NCBI GenBank assembly: GCA_050873965.1
Contig: JBNMJS010000091.1
Span: forward strand, 1 to 6,587
Reading direction: 5' to 3'
Origin: UBA2883 sp050873965
GTDB taxonomy: Bacteria; Cyanobacteriota; Vampirovibrionia; Gastranaerophilales; Gastranaerophilaceae
DNA length: 6,587 nucleotides
Position 1 is the first letter of the stretch. Every line of letters begins with the position of its first letter. The notes below the pieces were generated by a model. The model did not search any database. It was not told the origin of the DNA and worked only from the letters and a program-made list of their open reading frames with translations. This document shows, piece by piece, positions 6,049 through 6,587 of this stretch. A program made the translations under genes and the position numbers.

Positions 6049-6501
6049 ATGAATTTGAGAAAGTTTTTTAATAAATTTTTGTTTCTTTTTTGCGATAATC
6101 TAAAATATTTATTTATATTATTAGGTGATGCTATTTTTTTAATAATTTATTGTAAATTATTTCTTGTTTCCACAATTTTGTTAGGTGGAACAAGTATGTT
6201 TAAACCTGGATTATTTCAAGCAATAGAGGCATTGTTGATAATGTTGCCTTATATTGTTACTCATATTTACTTATCGAATTATGTACTGAAAAAATCTAAA
6301 TTTTTAAAAACGTTGATTTACCCAAGTGTGATTTTAATATCGTATATAACAATTTATTTATTGGTTATTTTATATGAGTTCGGATGGTTTTGTGCTGCAT
6401 TGTCATTAACTTTAAATTTTCTATTTATTGTATTGTTTATATTTATGATTGTAGGTTTGAAATCTGATATAAAAGTATTTCAAAATACTGATATAAAATA
6501 A
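6049..6501 (+). CDS. Small four-helix integral membrane protein, function unknown
   Basis: I do not recognise a family for this protein. The 150 residues are strongly hydrophobic, with likely membrane helices at about 18-45 (this one containing D27 and K36), 56-80, 87-109 and 113-137. Lysines cluster at the N-terminus (R4, K5, K9), between helices 2 and 3 (K81, K82, K84, K87) and at the C-terminus (K138, K142). By the positive-inside rule both ends face the cytoplasm. No catalytic motif, signal peptide or Cys pair stands out. The ATG at 6049 is chosen because a TAG lies two codons upstream in frame and a near-consensus promoter ends seven bases before it. An in-frame ATG at 6196 (M50) has an AGGTGG seven bases upstream and could make a shorter product of three helices. 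A gene with an almost identical promoter layout follows, so the two may form a small paralogous group (inference). Confidence 0.72.
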   Translation: MNLRKFFNKFLFLFCDNLKYLFILLGDAIFLIIYCKLFLVSTILLGGTSMFKPGLFQAIEALLIMLPYIVTHIYLSNYVLKKSKFLKTLIYPSVILISYITIYLLVILYEFGWFCAALSLTLNFLFIVLFIFMIVGLKSDIKVFQNTDIK

Positions 6502-6516
6502 AATCGTTATTTTATA
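6492..6516 (+). repeat. AT-rich inverted repeat overlapping the stop codon of the membrane protein gene
   Basis: TATAAAATAA (6492-6501, ending with the TAA stop) pairs perfectly with TTATTTTATA (6507-6516) around the loop AATCG, a 10-bp stem without GC. It may act as a weak terminator or a 3' end stabiliser. No long T-run follows directly. Confidence 0.5.
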
Positions 6517-6536
6517 ATGCAGATGTTATTTTATAA
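6506..6536 (+). repeat. 12-bp direct repeat downstream of the membrane protein gene
   Basis: GTTATTTTATAA occurs at 6506-6517 and again at 6525-6536, 19 bases apart. Either copy could pair with the TATAAAATAA at the gene's end, so two alternative stem-loops are possible. Confidence 0.5.
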
Positions 6537-6546
6537 ATTATTCTAA

Positions 6547-6575
6547 TTGACAGTATGAATAAAAAAATATATATT
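6547..6575 (+). promoter_or_regulatory. Second near-consensus promoter, for a gene at the right edge
   Basis: A perfect TTGACA (6547-6552), a 17-bp A-rich spacer and TATATT (6570-6575) are followed seven bases later by an ATG at 6583. The -35 to ATG distance (36 bases) is the same as for the promoter at 6013, and both end in a TAG/TGT-ATGAA sequence. A leaderless transcript is expected again. Confidence 0.6.
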
Positions 6576-6582
6576 TAGATGT

Positions 6583-6587
6583 ATGAA
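6583..6587 (+). CDS. Probable start of a gene cut off by the right edge
   Basis: Only the ATG and two further bases (AA) are visible, so nothing can be said about the product. The start is proposed solely from its position seven bases after a good -10 box, matching the arrangement at 6049. A second ATG at 6579 in another frame is a possible alternative. Confidence 0.35.

Overview
The window is low-GC bacterial DNA with five complete protein genes, one further well-supported small gene and probable gene starts at both edges. The best taxonomic guess is a gut-type non-photosynthetic relative of cyanobacteria (Vampirovibrionia/Melainabacteria, Gastranaerophilales-like). This rests on two features: a secreted SLH-domain protein with a cysteine-rich N-terminus, and a Ski2/Mtr4-type DExH helicase with a DSHCT tail, a type known from cyanobacteria and actinobacteria rather than low-GC Firmicutes. 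The assignment is inference; no marker RNA is present.

Left third (1-1613): three minus-strand genes in the order higB (toxin), higA (antitoxin), tag (3-methyladenine DNA glycosylase I). The toxin and antitoxin form a complete HigBA type II module with the toxin first. A 96-bp gap between them holds a good internal promoter for higA, overlaid by two 8-bp palindromes of the form GTAnnTAC whose centres are 11 bp apart. This looks like an autoregulatory HigA operator. tag starts 29 nt after higA and is probably co-transcribed from this promoter, which would place a DNA-alkylation repair enzyme under control linked to a toxin-antitoxin system.

Centre (1580-3533, plus strand): a 639-residue exported protein with a strong ribosome binding site directly preceded by an 8-bp hairpin. 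It has a signal peptide, three CxC pairs, three SLH repeats that should bind the cell wall, and an unassigned C-terminal part. It ends convergently with the helicase gene at a strong hairpin terminator.

Right half (3613-5913, minus strand): the 766-residue helicase, with all its core motifs, its own promoter and a good Shine-Dalgarno. Across a divergent intergenic region lies a small four-helix membrane protein (6049-6501, plus) of unknown function. Its promoter is nearly consensus (TTGACA, 17 bp, TATTAT) and ends 7 nt before the ATG, so the mRNA should be leaderless. The same TTGACA/17 bp/-10/7 nt/ATG-AA layout recurs at the right edge, in front of a gene cut off by the window. These paired leaderless promoters and the operator inside the higBA module are the most interesting signals. 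I see no rRNA, tRNA, CRISPR array, insertion sequence or prophage gene.
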